Assembly: GCF_008692035.1 (NCBI RefSeq)
Contig: NZ_VTFG01000001.1
Coordinates: 248,001-312,000, forward strand
Length of the DNA stretch: 64,000 nucleotides
Reading direction: 5' to 3'
Origin: Pseudomonas marginalis
GTDB taxonomy: Bacteria > Pseudomonadota > Gammaproteobacteria > Pseudomonadales > Pseudomonadaceae
The position numbers were made by a program, and so were the translations under genes. Below the pieces are notes generated by a model that saw only the letters and a list, made by a program, of their open reading frames with translations, had not been told where the DNA came from and made no database searches. Positions 18,064 to 27,185 of the stretch are shown here, in pieces (the first letter of the stretch is position 1; every line of letters starts with the position of its first letter).

Positions 18064-18957
18064 ATGAAGTCGCAAACCCGTGGGACGCTCGAAATGATCT
18101 CGGCCATGGTCATCTCCGGCACAGTCGGCTGGTTCGTCGTCATGTCGGGGCAGGGCCCGGAGGCGGTGGTGTTCTGGCGTTGCCTGTTCGGCGCCCTGGC
18201 GATGCTGGTCGCGTGCCTGGCGCTTGGGGTGCTGCGTCGCTCCCGGATCACTGCCCGGCAATTCCTTCTGGTGTGCCTGGGCGGGGTGGCGTTGGTCCTC
18301 AACTGGGTGCTGCTGTTCGGTGCCTACACCCATTCCTCCATTGCCATTGCCACGGTGGTCTACCACGTCCAGCCGTTCATGCTGGTTGGCCTGGGTGTGC
18401 TGTTTTTTGCCGAACGCCTCAGCATCGCCAAGGTCGGCTGGCTGCTGTTGGCCTTCGCCGGGCTGATGCTGATTGTGTCCGCCAAGGGCCGTGGGCAGGC
18501 CACCGGTGCCGACTACGTGCTGGGTGTCTGCCTGGCCCTGGCTTCAGCCTTCTTCTATGCCGTGGCGGCGGCGATCACCAAGCGTCTCAAGGATTTGCCC
18601 GCGCACCTGATCGTGCTGATCCAGATGGTGGTCGGCGTGCTGGTGCTGGCACCGTTCGTGGACTTCACTGGGGGCGAAACGCTCAAGGGCGCCTGGACTT
18701 ACCTGATCATTATCGGGGTGGTCCATACCGGGCTGATGTCGACCCTGTTGTACAGCGCCATCCAGAAAATCCCCACGGCACTGGTCGGGGCGCTGTCGTT
18801 CATCTATCCGATTGTTGCCATCCTGGTCGACTGGGTAGCCTTCGCCCATCCCCTCAGCACCCTGCAGGTGATGGGCGCAGGCGCGATCCTGCTGGCGGCG
18901 GCGGGCATGAACTTTGGCTGGTCGCTGGGCCGCGCGGGGCGTCAGGACTTGACCTAA
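18064..18957 (+). CDS. DMT-superfamily (EamA) transporter
   Basis: A 297-residue inner-membrane protein with about ten hydrophobic segments in two EamA repeats, the second starting near ALASAFFYAVAAAITKRL. EamA proteins export amino acids or other small metabolites; the substrate is not readable from sequence. AAGGAAG lies upstream of adjacent GTG (18061) and ATG (18064) codons, and the ATG was taken. The divergent XRE/cupin gene is its likely regulator. Confidence 0.9.
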   Translation: MKSQTRGTLEMISAMVISGTVGWFVVMSGQGPEAVVFWRCLFGALAMLVACLALGVLRRSRITARQFLLVCLGGVALVLNWVLLFGAYTHSSIAIATVVYHVQPFMLVGLGVLFFAERLSIAKVGWLLLAFAGLMLIVSAKGRGQATGADYVLGVCLALASAFFYAVAAAITKRLKDLPAHLIVLIQMVVGVLVLAPFVDFTGGETLKGAWTYLIIIGVVHTGLMSTLLYSAIQKIPTALVGALSFIYPIVAILVDWVAFAHPLSTLQVMGAGAILLAAAGMNFGWSLGRAGRQDLT

Positions 18958-19180
18958 GGTCGGGCGCCCAACCGCCATCGAGTCAAAAGACGTCACGCCA
19001 ACCACTGGCGACGACGCGCCTGGGAAGAACATCGATGAATACGCGTGGTTCTGGTGTCACGGCCTGTCATAATCCGGGGCGCGCCTGGATCCGGGAGCGA
19101 GTGGCGCAGTGACCCGCCCATCTCCATGGCTCTCGGCCGTCCGGCCTGATTTCACCCCCCTCAAGGAGTCCGTGCCATTC

Positions 19181-20989
19181 ATGGTGCTGTTCAATCGATT
19201 GAGCGCGTTTTCGACCCAGGCGCGCAGGGCACTGGGACTGGTGTGGGAAACCTCGCGGCCACTGTTCACGGGGCTGTTGCTGGCGACGATTGTCGCCGGA
19301 CTGCTGCCTGCACTGGCCGCCTGGATTGGACAGCGCATCGTTGATGGCGTGGTCCACGCCATGCAGGTTCATGCGGCCGGCAGCCAGGCCCCCGTGTGGC
19401 CGGCGATGCGCTACGTGCTGGCCGAGGCCGGTGTGCTGGCTTTGTTGGCGGCGGCGCAACGGGCGCTGTCGATGCAGCAGTCGCTGTTGCGGGTGAAGCT
19501 GGGCGTGAAGGTCAACCTGATGGTCCTGGAGAAAGCCCAGACCCTTTCGCTGCTGCAATTTGAAGACGCCGAGTTCTACGACAAGCTGGTGCGCGTGCGC
19601 CAGGGGGCTTCGACGCGCCCGCTGAGCCTGGTCACCAAAGGACTGGGGTTGGTGCAGAACCTCATTTCGCTGGTCAGCTTTGCAGTCCTGCTGGTGCACT
19701 TTTCGCCGTGGGCCCTGTTGATTCTGGTGGTCGGTGCGTTGCCGGTGTTCTTCGCCGAGACGCATTTTTCCGGCAATGCGTTTCGCCTGTTCCACCGGCG
19801 TGCACCGGAGACGCGCCGGCAGAACTACCTGGAATCCTTGCTCTCCCACGAGTCCCATGCCAAGGAGGTCAAGCTGTTTGGCCTGGCACCGCTGTTCCTC
19901 CAGCGCTATCGCGACAACGCCCAGCGCTTGTATACCGAGGACCGCCAATTGACGCTGCGCCGCGATGCCTGGGGCTTTGCATTGGGCCTGCTGGGCACCG
20001 CAGCGTTTTACCTGGCCTACGCCTGGGTGGTACTCGACACCGTGCGTGGCCAGACGAGCCTGGGCCAGATGACCATGTACATCGTGCTGTTCAAGCAGGG
20101 GCAGGCCGCAATCACCGCCAGCCTCAGCGCCATTGCCGGGCTGTACGACGACAGCCTGTTCCTCTCGGACCTGTATGAATACCTTGAAACCCCGGTGATC
20201 ACGCCGCGCGGCCGGCTCACCGAGGGCGCGCGCCCCGGCGATGGCCTGCGCTGCGAGCAGGTGGGGTTCACCTACCCAGGCGCCGGATCCGCCGCGCTGC
20301 GCAATATCAGCCTGCACCTGGCACCGGGGAAAAGCCTGGCCCTGGTGGGTGAAAATGGTTCCGGCAAGACCAGCCTGATCAAACTGCTGACCCGTCTGTA
20401 TACCCCGGATGAAGGCCGCATCCTGCTGGATGGCAGCGACCTGCAGGAATGGGACGAACACACCCTGCGCCAGCGCATCGGCGTTATTTTCCAGGACTAC
20501 ATCCGCTACCAGATGAGTGTCGGCGAGAACCTCGGCGTGGGGGACGTCGATGCCCTGGACGACCAGGCCCGCTGGCGCAGCGCTGCCACTCAAGGCGTGG
20601 CGGCGGAATTTATCGAGCGCTTGAGCCATACCTATTCAACCCAACTGGGACGCTGGTTTGGAGGCCAGGAACTGTCCGGGGGGCAGTGGCAAAAAGTGGC
20701 CTTGTCGCGGGCGTACATGCGTCAGGATGCCGATCTGCTGATCCTCGATGAACCCACTGCCGCGCTGGATGCCGGGGCTGAAGCGGCGGTGTTCGAGCAC
20801 TTCCGTGAGCATGCCAGGGGCCGCATGACCCTGCTGATTTCCCACCGTTTTTCCAGTGTGCGCAGTGCGGATCACATTATTGTGTTGGAACGCGGGCAGA
20901 TTCTGGAGGAGGGCAGCCATAACCAGCTGATGGCTGCGGGTGGACGTTATGCCGAGCTGTTCGACGTTCAGGCGCGGGGCTATCGCTAG
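19181..20989 (+). CDS. ABC exporter, fused permease and ATPase
   Basis: A 602-residue half-transporter. The N-terminal six-helix exporter domain (about 20-320) leads to an ATPase domain with Walker A GENGSGKTS, signature LSGGQWQKVALSRAY, Walker B LLILDEPTAALD and the switch histidine in ISHRFSS. It should act as a homodimer. The ATG at 19181 lies 12 bases after AAGGAG; in-frame GTG codons at 19172 and 19109 are alternatives. No partner gene flanks it, so lipid, peptide or drug export cannot be told apart. Confidence 0.9.
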   Translation: MVLFNRLSAFSTQARRALGLVWETSRPLFTGLLLATIVAGLLPALAAWIGQRIVDGVVHAMQVHAAGSQAPVWPAMRYVLAEAGVLALLAAAQRALSMQQSLLRVKLGVKVNLMVLEKAQTLSLLQFEDAEFYDKLVRVRQGASTRPLSLVTKGLGLVQNLISLVSFAVLLVHFSPWALLILVVGALPVFFAETHFSGNAFRLFHRRAPETRRQNYLESLLSHESHAKEVKLFGLAPLFLQRYRDNAQRLYTEDRQLTLRRDAWGFALGLLGTAAFYLAYAWVVLDTVRGQTSLGQMTMYIVLFKQGQAAITASLSAIAGLYDDSLFLSDLYEYLETPVITPRGRLTEGARPGDGLRCEQVGFTYPGAGSAALRNISLHLAPGKSLALVGENGSGKTSLIKLLTRLYTPDEGRILLDGSDLQEWDEHTLRQRIGVIFQDYIRYQMSVGENLGVGDVDALDDQARWRSAATQGVAAEFIERLSHTYSTQLGRWFGGQELSGGQWQKVALSRAYMRQDADLLILDEPTAALDAGAEAAVFEHFREHARGRMTLLISHRFSSVRSADHIIVLERGQILEEGSHNQLMAAGGRYAELFDVQARGYR

Positions 20990-21041
20990 AAGACCCAGCG
21001 CCGCGTGTCTGCCGATCCCTTCAAATGACCTGTACAGATCG

Positions 21042-21785
21042 CTATTTGGCAGGGCCGGATTTGAATACGCCGCTGAGGACAAACGCATAGCGTTCCGGAC
21101 GGATAAAGAAGGTGGTGCGGTCGCAGCAACGGCCGTCGGCAAAGTAAGAGCTGCGTTCCATCACCAGCAATGCGGCACCGCGTTTGACGTGCAGGGCACT
21201 GGCCAGGCTTGCATCGGCTGCTTGCGCACGGATGGCCAGGTCGGCACGGGTGACGGCCTGGCCGGTGATCGATTCCAGGATCGAGTAGATTGGTTGATGC
21301 TCGACGTCTGTCCAGACCACGCCGGCCAACTCGGCCGGTAGATGGCTGCGGCCCAGGGCGATGGGCTCATCGTCCACGAAATGCAGGCGCTCCAGCAGCA
21401 GGCAATCGTGGGCGCCTTCAAACAACGCCATCAAGGCTTCCGGAACGGGCTGCAGCGTGTGGCTGATCACCTGCATGCTCGGTTTGAGCCCTTGCAATAA
21501 CAAGGCTTCATGGAAACTGCGCAACGCATCCAGGCCATGCCGAACCTGCTTCGCGGCGACGAACGTGCCCTTGCCTTGCTTGCGCTCCACCACGCCGTCG
21601 TCGCTGAGCTTGCCCACCGCCAGGCGCACCGTGACGCGACTCACGCCAAAGCGTTCGCCCAGTTCGGCTTCTGACGGCAGTTTGCCGGTGGGTTCGAAAT
21701 CGCCGCGCTGAATCTCTTCCAGCAAACGATGGGCGATCTGTTCGTAGAGCGAGGTGGTGCTGTCGCGCAGAATGGACGTGGACAC
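21042..21785 (-). CDS. GntR-family regulator of the HutC/UTRA type
   Basis: A 247-residue repressor-like protein. The winged helix-turn-helix (LPSEAELGERFGVSRVTVRLAV, about residues 37-58) is followed by a UTRA ligand-binding domain (about 95-240). It is divergent from an ABC importer operon. A perfect 12-bp palindrome lies between them, so it probably represses the importer until its substrate or a product binds. Confidence 0.92.
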   Translation of the reverse strand: MSTSILRDSTTSLYEQIAHRLLEEIQRGDFEPTGKLPSEAELGERFGVSRVTVRLAVGKLSDDGVVERKQGKGTFVAAKQVRHGLDALRSFHEALLLQGLKPSMQVISHTLQPVPEALMALFEGAHDCLLLERLHFVDDEPIALGRSHLPAELAGVVWTDVEHQPIYSILESITGQAVTRADLAIRAQAADASLASALHVKRGAALLVMERSSYFADGRCCDRTTFFIRPERYAFVLSGVFKSGPAK

Positions 21786-21868
21786 GGTCGGCTTCCAGGG
21801 GCCTAGGAGTGGGGCGGTGCGCCTTCACTTCTAAGGTTATAAAAATAGGTTATTGGGACAACTTGTAT

Positions 21869-21880
21869 TAATACGTATTA
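21869..21880. promoter_or_regulatory. Palindromic operator between the GntR gene and the ABC operon
   Basis: TAATACGTATTA is a perfect palindrome in the divergent gap, 84 bp from the GntR start and 42 bp before the chosen ABC ATPase start. Its symmetry and AT-rich setting fit a GntR dimer site overlapping a promoter. The binder is inferred. Confidence 0.65.
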
Positions 21881-21921
21881 TGTCAGGCATTCCCATTGTA
21901 AACGACCTGACGATACTTGCC

Positions 21922-22761
21922 ATGCCCGACTCCTTGCCTTACGCACCACCGCAAGCCGACGCCCTGACGGTCGATCACATCAGTTTCAGCTACCCCAACG
22001 GCCATCGGGTGTTCAACGCGTTCAGCCTGAATGCCAAGCCGGGCGAATTCGTCGCGATCCTCGGGCCGTCGGGCTGCGGAAAAACCACGTTGCTGAATCT
22101 GTTGTCGGGTTTTCAGCAACCCCAGAGCGGCCGGATCAGCATCAACCAGACCGCCGTGCGCCCGGAGCGCTCGGAGTTGGGGTATGTGTTTCAGGCGCCG
22201 CAGTTGTTTCCCTGGTTGAGCGCGCTGGAGAACGTGCGTTTCGGCCTGCGGATGACGGCGCAGCTCAGCGAGGCGCAACAGCGTGCCCAGGCGTTGCAGT
22301 ATTTGCGCCTGGTCGGCCTGGAGAACGCTGCACAGCGCTTGCCCCATCAGCTGTCGGGCGGCATGCAGCAGCGCGTCTCCCTGGCCAGGACCTTGGTATT
22401 GGAGCCCAGCGTATTGCTGATGGACGAACCCTTCGCCGCGCTGGATGCCATCAGCCGCAACAGCATGAATGAAGAGACGCTGCGGATCTGGGCCGAGCTG
22501 GGTCAGACGGTGCTGTTCATCACCCACGACATCGACGAAGCGGTGTTCCTGGCCGACCGGGTCATCGTGCTCAACATCGCCCCCGGCGGTATCCATAGCG
22601 AACTGGATATCCATTTGCCGCGCCCGCGTTCCAACCTCAAAACACGACGCCTGCCGGCCTTTCTCGATTACCGCAATGAGCTGATGGAGCGCATTTCCCA
22701 GGTCATGGGCGCGGCCGAAGCCATCCCTAACCCCACCTGCCAACCCGAGTTAACCCCATGA
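21922..22761 (+). CDS. ABC importer ATPase, nitrate/sulfonate/taurine type
   Basis: A 279-residue ATPase: Walker A GPSGCGKTT, Q-loop VFQAPQLFPWL, signature LSGGMQQRVSLAR, Walker B LLMDEPFAALD and THD. The SsuB/TauB-like set continues with a binding protein and a permease downstream, the stop overlapping the next start. The ATG giving MPDSLPYAPP was preferred to one at 21880, which lies within the palindromic operator. The importer energises uptake of an unknown small anion or organic compound. Confidence 0.92.
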   Translation: MPDSLPYAPPQADALTVDHISFSYPNGHRVFNAFSLNAKPGEFVAILGPSGCGKTTLLNLLSGFQQPQSGRISINQTAVRPERSELGYVFQAPQLFPWLSALENVRFGLRMTAQLSEAQQRAQALQYLRLVGLENAAQRLPHQLSGGMQQRVSLARTLVLEPSVLLMDEPFAALDAISRNSMNEETLRIWAELGQTVLFITHDIDEAVFLADRVIVLNIAPGGIHSELDIHLPRPRSNLKTRRLPAFLDYRNELMERISQVMGAAEAIPNPTCQPELTP

Positions 22762-23759
22762 TCAAACGTTCGCTGCTTGCTCTTTCCTTGTCTGTTGCCG
22801 CCTTGGCAAGCAGCACAGGTGCCGTGGCCGCTGAAGAGAAACCCCTGCGCGTGGGGTATGTGTTCGCCATGGCCAACGCTCCGGCGCTGATCGCCGACAA
22901 GCAGGGTTACTACCGCGAGGAAGGCTTGAATGTCGACCTCAAGGCCTTGGGCGATGGCCCGGTGATCCAGCAGGCGCTGGCCGCCAATGAGCTGGACGTG
23001 GCCTATGTGGGCACGCCGCCGGTGTACCAATGGTTCTCCCGAGGCTTGCAAAGCCGGATTCTGGCCAAGGTCAATTACGGTCAGGCGGCGGTGATTGTCG
23101 ATGCAAAAAGCCAGATCAACAGCCTGGAGCAGCTCAAGGGCAAAAAGCTCGCCGGGGTCAAGAAGGGCAGTGGCATGGACGTGCTGCTGCGCGGCTATGT
23201 GCTGAAAGAAAAAGCCGGGCTCAACCCGGACAAGGACCTCGACATCATCGACATGCCACCCGGCAACATGAACGCGGCGCTGGAGCGCGGTATCGTCGAC
23301 GCGGCGTTTTCCTGGGAACCCTTTGTCAGCCAATCGTTGCTGCGCGGGTCGAGCCGGATTCTGCTCGACGTCAACCAGGCGCTGCCGAACTACCCGTGGT
23401 ACGTGGTGATCGCGCTGCCCAAAACCTTGCAGGAGCGACCGGACGACGTGGTCAAGCTGCTGCGTGCGCACCGCAAGGCCATCGCGTTCCTCAACGAGCA
23501 TCCCGACGAGTCGAATCGCATCATCGCCGAGGCGTTCAAGCTTGAAGCGGTCCAGGGGCCTGACGGCAAGACCATTGCCCCGGAGGCCATCGTCGCCCAG
23601 GCGCGCACGCGATTGGGCTGGTCGGCGGACTTGCAGCCTGCGGATATCCAATTCATCCAGCGCCTGATGAATTATTCCCACGACCTGGGCTTTATCGACA
23701 CCACGCTCAAGACCGAGCAGATCGTGGATACCGCCTACCTGGAAAAAGCCTCGCGCTGA
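22758..23759 (+). CDS. Periplasmic binding protein, SsuA/TauA-like
   Basis: A 333-residue solute-binding protein. The signal peptide MIKRSLLALSLSVAALASS ends near AVAAEE (cleavage about residue 25). The NMT1/SsuA fold is recognised by LRVGYVFAMANAPALIADKQ and by GDGPVIQQALAANELDVAYVG. It captures the substrate for the ATPase and permease in the same operon. Members of this family bind sulfonates, taurine, nitrate, thiamine precursors or aromatic acids, so the ligand is open. Confidence 0.92.
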   Translation: MIKRSLLALSLSVAALASSTGAVAAEEKPLRVGYVFAMANAPALIADKQGYYREEGLNVDLKALGDGPVIQQALAANELDVAYVGTPPVYQWFSRGLQSRILAKVNYGQAAVIVDAKSQINSLEQLKGKKLAGVKKGSGMDVLLRGYVLKEKAGLNPDKDLDIIDMPPGNMNAALERGIVDAAFSWEPFVSQSLLRGSSRILLDVNQALPNYPWYVVIALPKTLQERPDDVVKLLRAHRKAIAFLNEHPDESNRIIAEAFKLEAVQGPDGKTIAPEAIVAQARTRLGWSADLQPADIQFIQRLMNYSHDLGFIDTTLKTEQIVDTAYLEKASR

Positions 23760-23772
23760 GTCTGAGCCTGTC

Positions 23773-24522
23773 ATGTCCTTGCCAAAACCTAATTGGGGAT
23801 GGGCTTCGCTGCCATTCCTGCTGTTGATCTGGATGGCCCTGGCCAGCCGCTTTCCCACCTACATCCTGCCGCAGCCCTGGGATGTGGCGCGCGAAGCGCT
23901 GCGTTGGCTCAGCGACAGTTCGCTGTGGCAGCACCTCAGGGCGAGCGTCCTGGAGGAAGTCGGCGGCTTCTGTGCGGCGGTGCTTGTCGCGATTGTGCTG
24001 GGCACGGCCGGCGGCTTGTCTTCGCGCTTTCGCGATTTCATCTCGCCGCTCAACAGCCTGTTCATGGCGATCCCGCCGATTGCCTGGGCGCCGCTGATCA
24101 TGATCATTTTCGGCCTGGGCTATGTCTCCATCGTGCTGGTGATTTTCATTGCCGCGATGTTCCCCATGGCGGTGACCATCCAGGAAGGCGTGCAGAGCAT
24201 TCGCAGTGGCGAAGTCCGCGCGGCGCGCACCTTGGGTGCCAACCCCTGGCAATTGCTGGCCCACGTTTACCTGCCGGCCTCATTGCCCTTCGTGACGGCG
24301 GCCTTGCGCATCGGTTTCAGCCAGGGCTGGCGGGCACTGGTCGCCGCAGAAATGATCGGCGCCTCCCAGGGCATCGGCTGGATGGTCTCCACCGGCGGGC
24401 AGATCGGCAACAGCAGCCAGGTGCTGCTGGGCATCGTGCTGATCGGCCTGATTGCCTGGCTGATGGAGAGTCTTGTGTTCCGGCGCATCGAGCGTCACTA
24501 CCAGAAATGGCGCGTGCAGTAA
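23773..24522 (+). CDS. ABC importer permease, SsuC/TauC-like
   Basis: A 249-residue inner-membrane protein with about six hydrophobic helices. The EAA-loop region RAARTLGANPWQLLAHVYLPASLPF, where the ATPase docks, is clear. It starts 13 bp after the binding-protein gene and completes a standard three-gene importer. The next gene begins 61 bp later on the same strand. Confidence 0.92.
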   Translation: MSLPKPNWGWASLPFLLLIWMALASRFPTYILPQPWDVAREALRWLSDSSLWQHLRASVLEEVGGFCAAVLVAIVLGTAGGLSSRFRDFISPLNSLFMAIPPIAWAPLIMIIFGLGYVSIVLVIFIAAMFPMAVTIQEGVQSIRSGEVRAARTLGANPWQLLAHVYLPASLPFVTAALRIGFSQGWRALVAAEMIGASQGIGWMVSTGGQIGNSSQVLLGIVLIGLIAWLMESLVFRRIERHYQKWRVQ

Positions 24523-24583
24523 GCATCGTCCTTTGCCTTCGAACCCTTTCAAACCTTCAGTGGACCACTGCACGAGGTGTCAT

Positions 24584-26956
24584 GTGAGTAACGTATTCGA
24601 TCCCCGCGAAGCCGGGCATTACATCGCCCCCCAAGGCCTCTACGAACGCAACAAGCAACGCCCGTTCCTCGGCAGCATCGACTGTGATCGGTACACGCTG
24701 ATTGCCGGGCAATGGGATGAAATCACCCTGGTCTACGAGGTCGGCGGCAGCGGCCTGGCGGATGGCGCCTGGTTGAAACTGGCGTTCAAGTTCTACTCCG
24801 ATTGGGCACTGTTCCAGACCTCGAACCCGGCCGGTCCCAACTACGTCAGTGCCGAGTACCAGGCGGGCGAGTTGGTCCCCGGGCAGAGCCAGGCCACCGT
24901 GCAGCACCTGAAAGTGCGCTTCGACCAGAAGGGTCACGAACGGCCGTTCCAGAAAGCGATCATCATCGACATCATCGACGGCTACCTGAATCCCGGCGAC
25001 AAAATCACTATTCGCCTGGGTGACCGTCGCCAGGGCGGGGCGGGCACACGGGTGCAGAGTTTCGTCGAGAAAGACTTCCGTTTCCGGCTGTTTATCGACC
25101 CCTTGGGCAGCTCGAAATTTGCCGAGGTGCCCGGCGATCCGTTGCTGAACATCGTGCCGGGACCGGCGCAGAGTGTGCAGCTGATTGTGCCGCGCCTGGT
25201 CGGCGCCGGTGAGGCGTTCGACGTGCTGCTGCGAGTCGACGATGCCTGGGGCAACACGTGCCGCAACCTGCCGCTCAACGGGGTACTGACCCTGGTTGAT
25301 CCGGAAGGCGGCGAGCGCCAGCAAGCGTTTACCCTGGCCAATGAAGGGTGGGCGACGGTGCGGCTCGAGGGGTTTGACCTCGGGGCGGTGGGCGAGTGGC
25401 GTTTGTCCGCCGAGGTGCAGGCGCCCGGCGTGCGTGGCGCCCAGGCCTTCGTGACGGTTGACCCGGCCGGCAGCACGTTGCGCCCGCTGTACGCCGACCT
25501 GCATGTGCATTCCGATGACACCGTGGGCACCAACGACACGCTCTACAACCTCAGCTACGGCCGCGATGTCGCCGGCCTCGATGTGCTCGGCTACACCGCC
25601 AACGACTTCAATATTACCGAGCAACGCTGGGATCAGGCGGTGAAGCTGATTCACGAACTCAACGAGCCCGGCCGTTTCGTCTGCTACCCCGGCACCGAGT
25701 GGTGCGGCAACTCCTGCGCGGGCGGCGACCGTAATGTCGTCTTCCTGCATGATCGCAAGCCCGAGTTTCCGTTCGACAACCAAGGGCGCCTGGTGCGCTC
25801 TTTCGAGTGGAACGAGTTCACTGCCGGCACCATCAAACCGGGCGCCTGGCCGGTGGACGAGTTGTACGCGGCCTATGCGAAAGACCCGGAAGGTCACCTG
25901 ATGATGCCCCATGTCGGCGGGCGCCGCTGCAACCTCGACTGGCACCATCCGGAGCTGGAACGCTTGATCGAAGTCGGCTCGGCCTGGGGCCAGTTCCATT
26001 GGGTCTACGCCGAAGCCCTTCAGCGTGGCTATCGGGTCGGCGCCGCGGCGAACAGCGATGAGCATCAGGGCCGTTGCGGCGGCGGGGTTCCGGCCACGGC
26101 CGTGTTTGGCTCTCGCGGCGGGTTGACCGGTGTGATTGCCGAGTCTTTCGACCGTTCGAGTGTCGGCAAGGCCCTTCGCGCCCGTCGCACCTTTGCCACG
26201 ACGGGCGAGCGTGCATTTGCCAGCCTGCGCCAGGGCCAGCACTTCATGGGCGAGGTCTTCAGCGCCGATTCGAATGCGACGCTGGACTATCGATTGCTGG
26301 GCGAGGCGGGCTGGGAGCAGGTGGACCTGTTCGACGGCGATAAACTGATCTGGTCGCGCAACCTGCATCAGGAGCTGGGGTTTTCCGCCCAACGCATCCG
26401 GCTGCGCCTGGGGGGCGCACGCATCAAGGACCGTTATCGCGGCGCGTACTGGACCGGCGAAATCCGGGTGACGGGCGCGGTCATCAATGGTTTTCGCGCC
26501 TTGGGCCTCGATCATCCGGAGCAAACCGTATGGCGCAAGGACGCCACGACCCTGGCCTTTCGCACCGACACCAACGGCGACACCGACAGCATCGAAATCG
26601 ACCTGTCGCAATTGGCCGGCGCGACGTTGCAGGTCCGCAGCCGCATCGACAACTACATCAAGGTCGGCGATCCGTCCGAACCGCAGCCCTACGTGCATGC
26701 GCCGACGGTGCTGATGGAACTGTCCGGCGAAGAACTGCTGGCGCAATCCCAGGTGATCGAAGAGCTGCCAGGGGCGGAGCTGAAAGTCTCCCTGGAAAGG
26801 ACCACCGCCGAAGCGCTGCCCCGTGAACTGCAGGGGCAGATCGAGCTGGCGCCACTCAATCTGCACGCGGGGCGCGAGCATCCGCTGTTCATCTGCGCGC
26901 GCCAACGCGACCAGTCCCGGGTCTGGACCTCGGCATTGTTCCTCACGCTTGCTTAA
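24584..26956 (+). CDS. DUF3604 protein with PHP-like metal site
   Basis: A 790-residue protein. An N-terminal beta-rich part (about 1-300) is followed by a PHP-like motif YADLHVHSDD near residue 304. Candidate metal ligands occur in CYPGTEW and, near residue 491, in NSDEHQGRCGG, and a beta-rich C-terminus follows. DUF3604 proteins are thought to be metal-dependent hydrolases but the substrate is not known. There is no signal peptide, so it is probably cytoplasmic. The GTG at 24584 is preceded by GAGGTG. Its place at the end of the importer operon suggests that it acts on the imported compound (inference). Confidence 0.85.
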   Translation: MSNVFDPREAGHYIAPQGLYERNKQRPFLGSIDCDRYTLIAGQWDEITLVYEVGGSGLADGAWLKLAFKFYSDWALFQTSNPAGPNYVSAEYQAGELVPGQSQATVQHLKVRFDQKGHERPFQKAIIIDIIDGYLNPGDKITIRLGDRRQGGAGTRVQSFVEKDFRFRLFIDPLGSSKFAEVPGDPLLNIVPGPAQSVQLIVPRLVGAGEAFDVLLRVDDAWGNTCRNLPLNGVLTLVDPEGGERQQAFTLANEGWATVRLEGFDLGAVGEWRLSAEVQAPGVRGAQAFVTVDPAGSTLRPLYADLHVHSDDTVGTNDTLYNLSYGRDVAGLDVLGYTANDFNITEQRWDQAVKLIHELNEPGRFVCYPGTEWCGNSCAGGDRNVVFLHDRKPEFPFDNQGRLVRSFEWNEFTAGTIKPGAWPVDELYAAYAKDPEGHLMMPHVGGRRCNLDWHHPELERLIEVGSAWGQFHWVYAEALQRGYRVGAAANSDEHQGRCGGGVPATAVFGSRGGLTGVIAESFDRSSVGKALRARRTFATTGERAFASLRQGQHFMGEVFSADSNATLDYRLLGEAGWEQVDLFDGDKLIWSRNLHQELGFSAQRIRLRLGGARIKDRYRGAYWTGEIRVTGAVINGFRALGLDHPEQTVWRKDATTLAFRTDTNGDTDSIEIDLSQLAGATLQVRSRIDNYIKVGDPSEPQPYVHAPTVLMELSGEELLAQSQVIEELPGAELKVSLERTTAEALPRELQGQIELAPLNLHAGREHPLFICARQRDQSRVWTSALFLTLA

Positions 26957-26997
26957 GGCCGCCGTGGCTGAACCCTGTCCGGGAGAGCGCAAAGAAA

Positions 26998-27154
26998 CCT
27001 GTGGCGAGCGGGCTTGTTGTGGTGAGCGGGCTTGCCCCGCGTTGGGCTGCGCAGCAGCCCCAAAACCAGGCGCAGAGGCGTGCCTGATACACCGCATTCG
27101 TCTTCATCAGGCGCTGCTTCGCACCCCAGCGCGGGGCAAGCCCGCTCACCACAG
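26998..27154. repeat. REPIN: two inverted REP sequences
   Basis: Between the convergent DUF3604 and glcF genes, a left arm with TGTGGTGAGCGGGCTTGCCC (from 27018) faces an inverted right arm GGGCAAGCCCGCTCACCACA (to 27153). Each arm has an internal hairpin; the left one is GGGCTGC-GCA-GCAGCCC at 27044-27060. A truncated extra arm, GTGGCGAGCGGGCTT, starts at 27001. Such pairs are mobilised by RAYT transposases encoded elsewhere; none is seen here. The hairpins may also end both transcripts. Confidence 0.88.
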
Positions 27155-27185
27155 GGGCCGATTCAATCCAGGCATTGCGCCCCGG

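Noticed and set aside
18957..19180. A gene between the EamA and ABC exporter genes
   Set aside because: The 223-bp gap holds only an in-frame 5' extension of the exporter with non-ATG starts and no family support.
19067..20629. A 520-codon open frame opposite the ABC exporter
   Set aside because: Antisense shadow of a gene with clear Walker motifs; the translation is rich in Gln, Arg and His without domain features.
21853..21921. Longer N-terminus for the SsuB-like ATPase starting at 21853 or 21880
   Set aside because: It would place translation across the palindromic operator and adds residues outside the ATPase family.
24557..27097. An 846-codon open frame opposite the DUF3604 gene
   Set aside because: High-GC antisense frame. 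The plus-strand protein has family motifs and a ribosome site, the antisense one has none.
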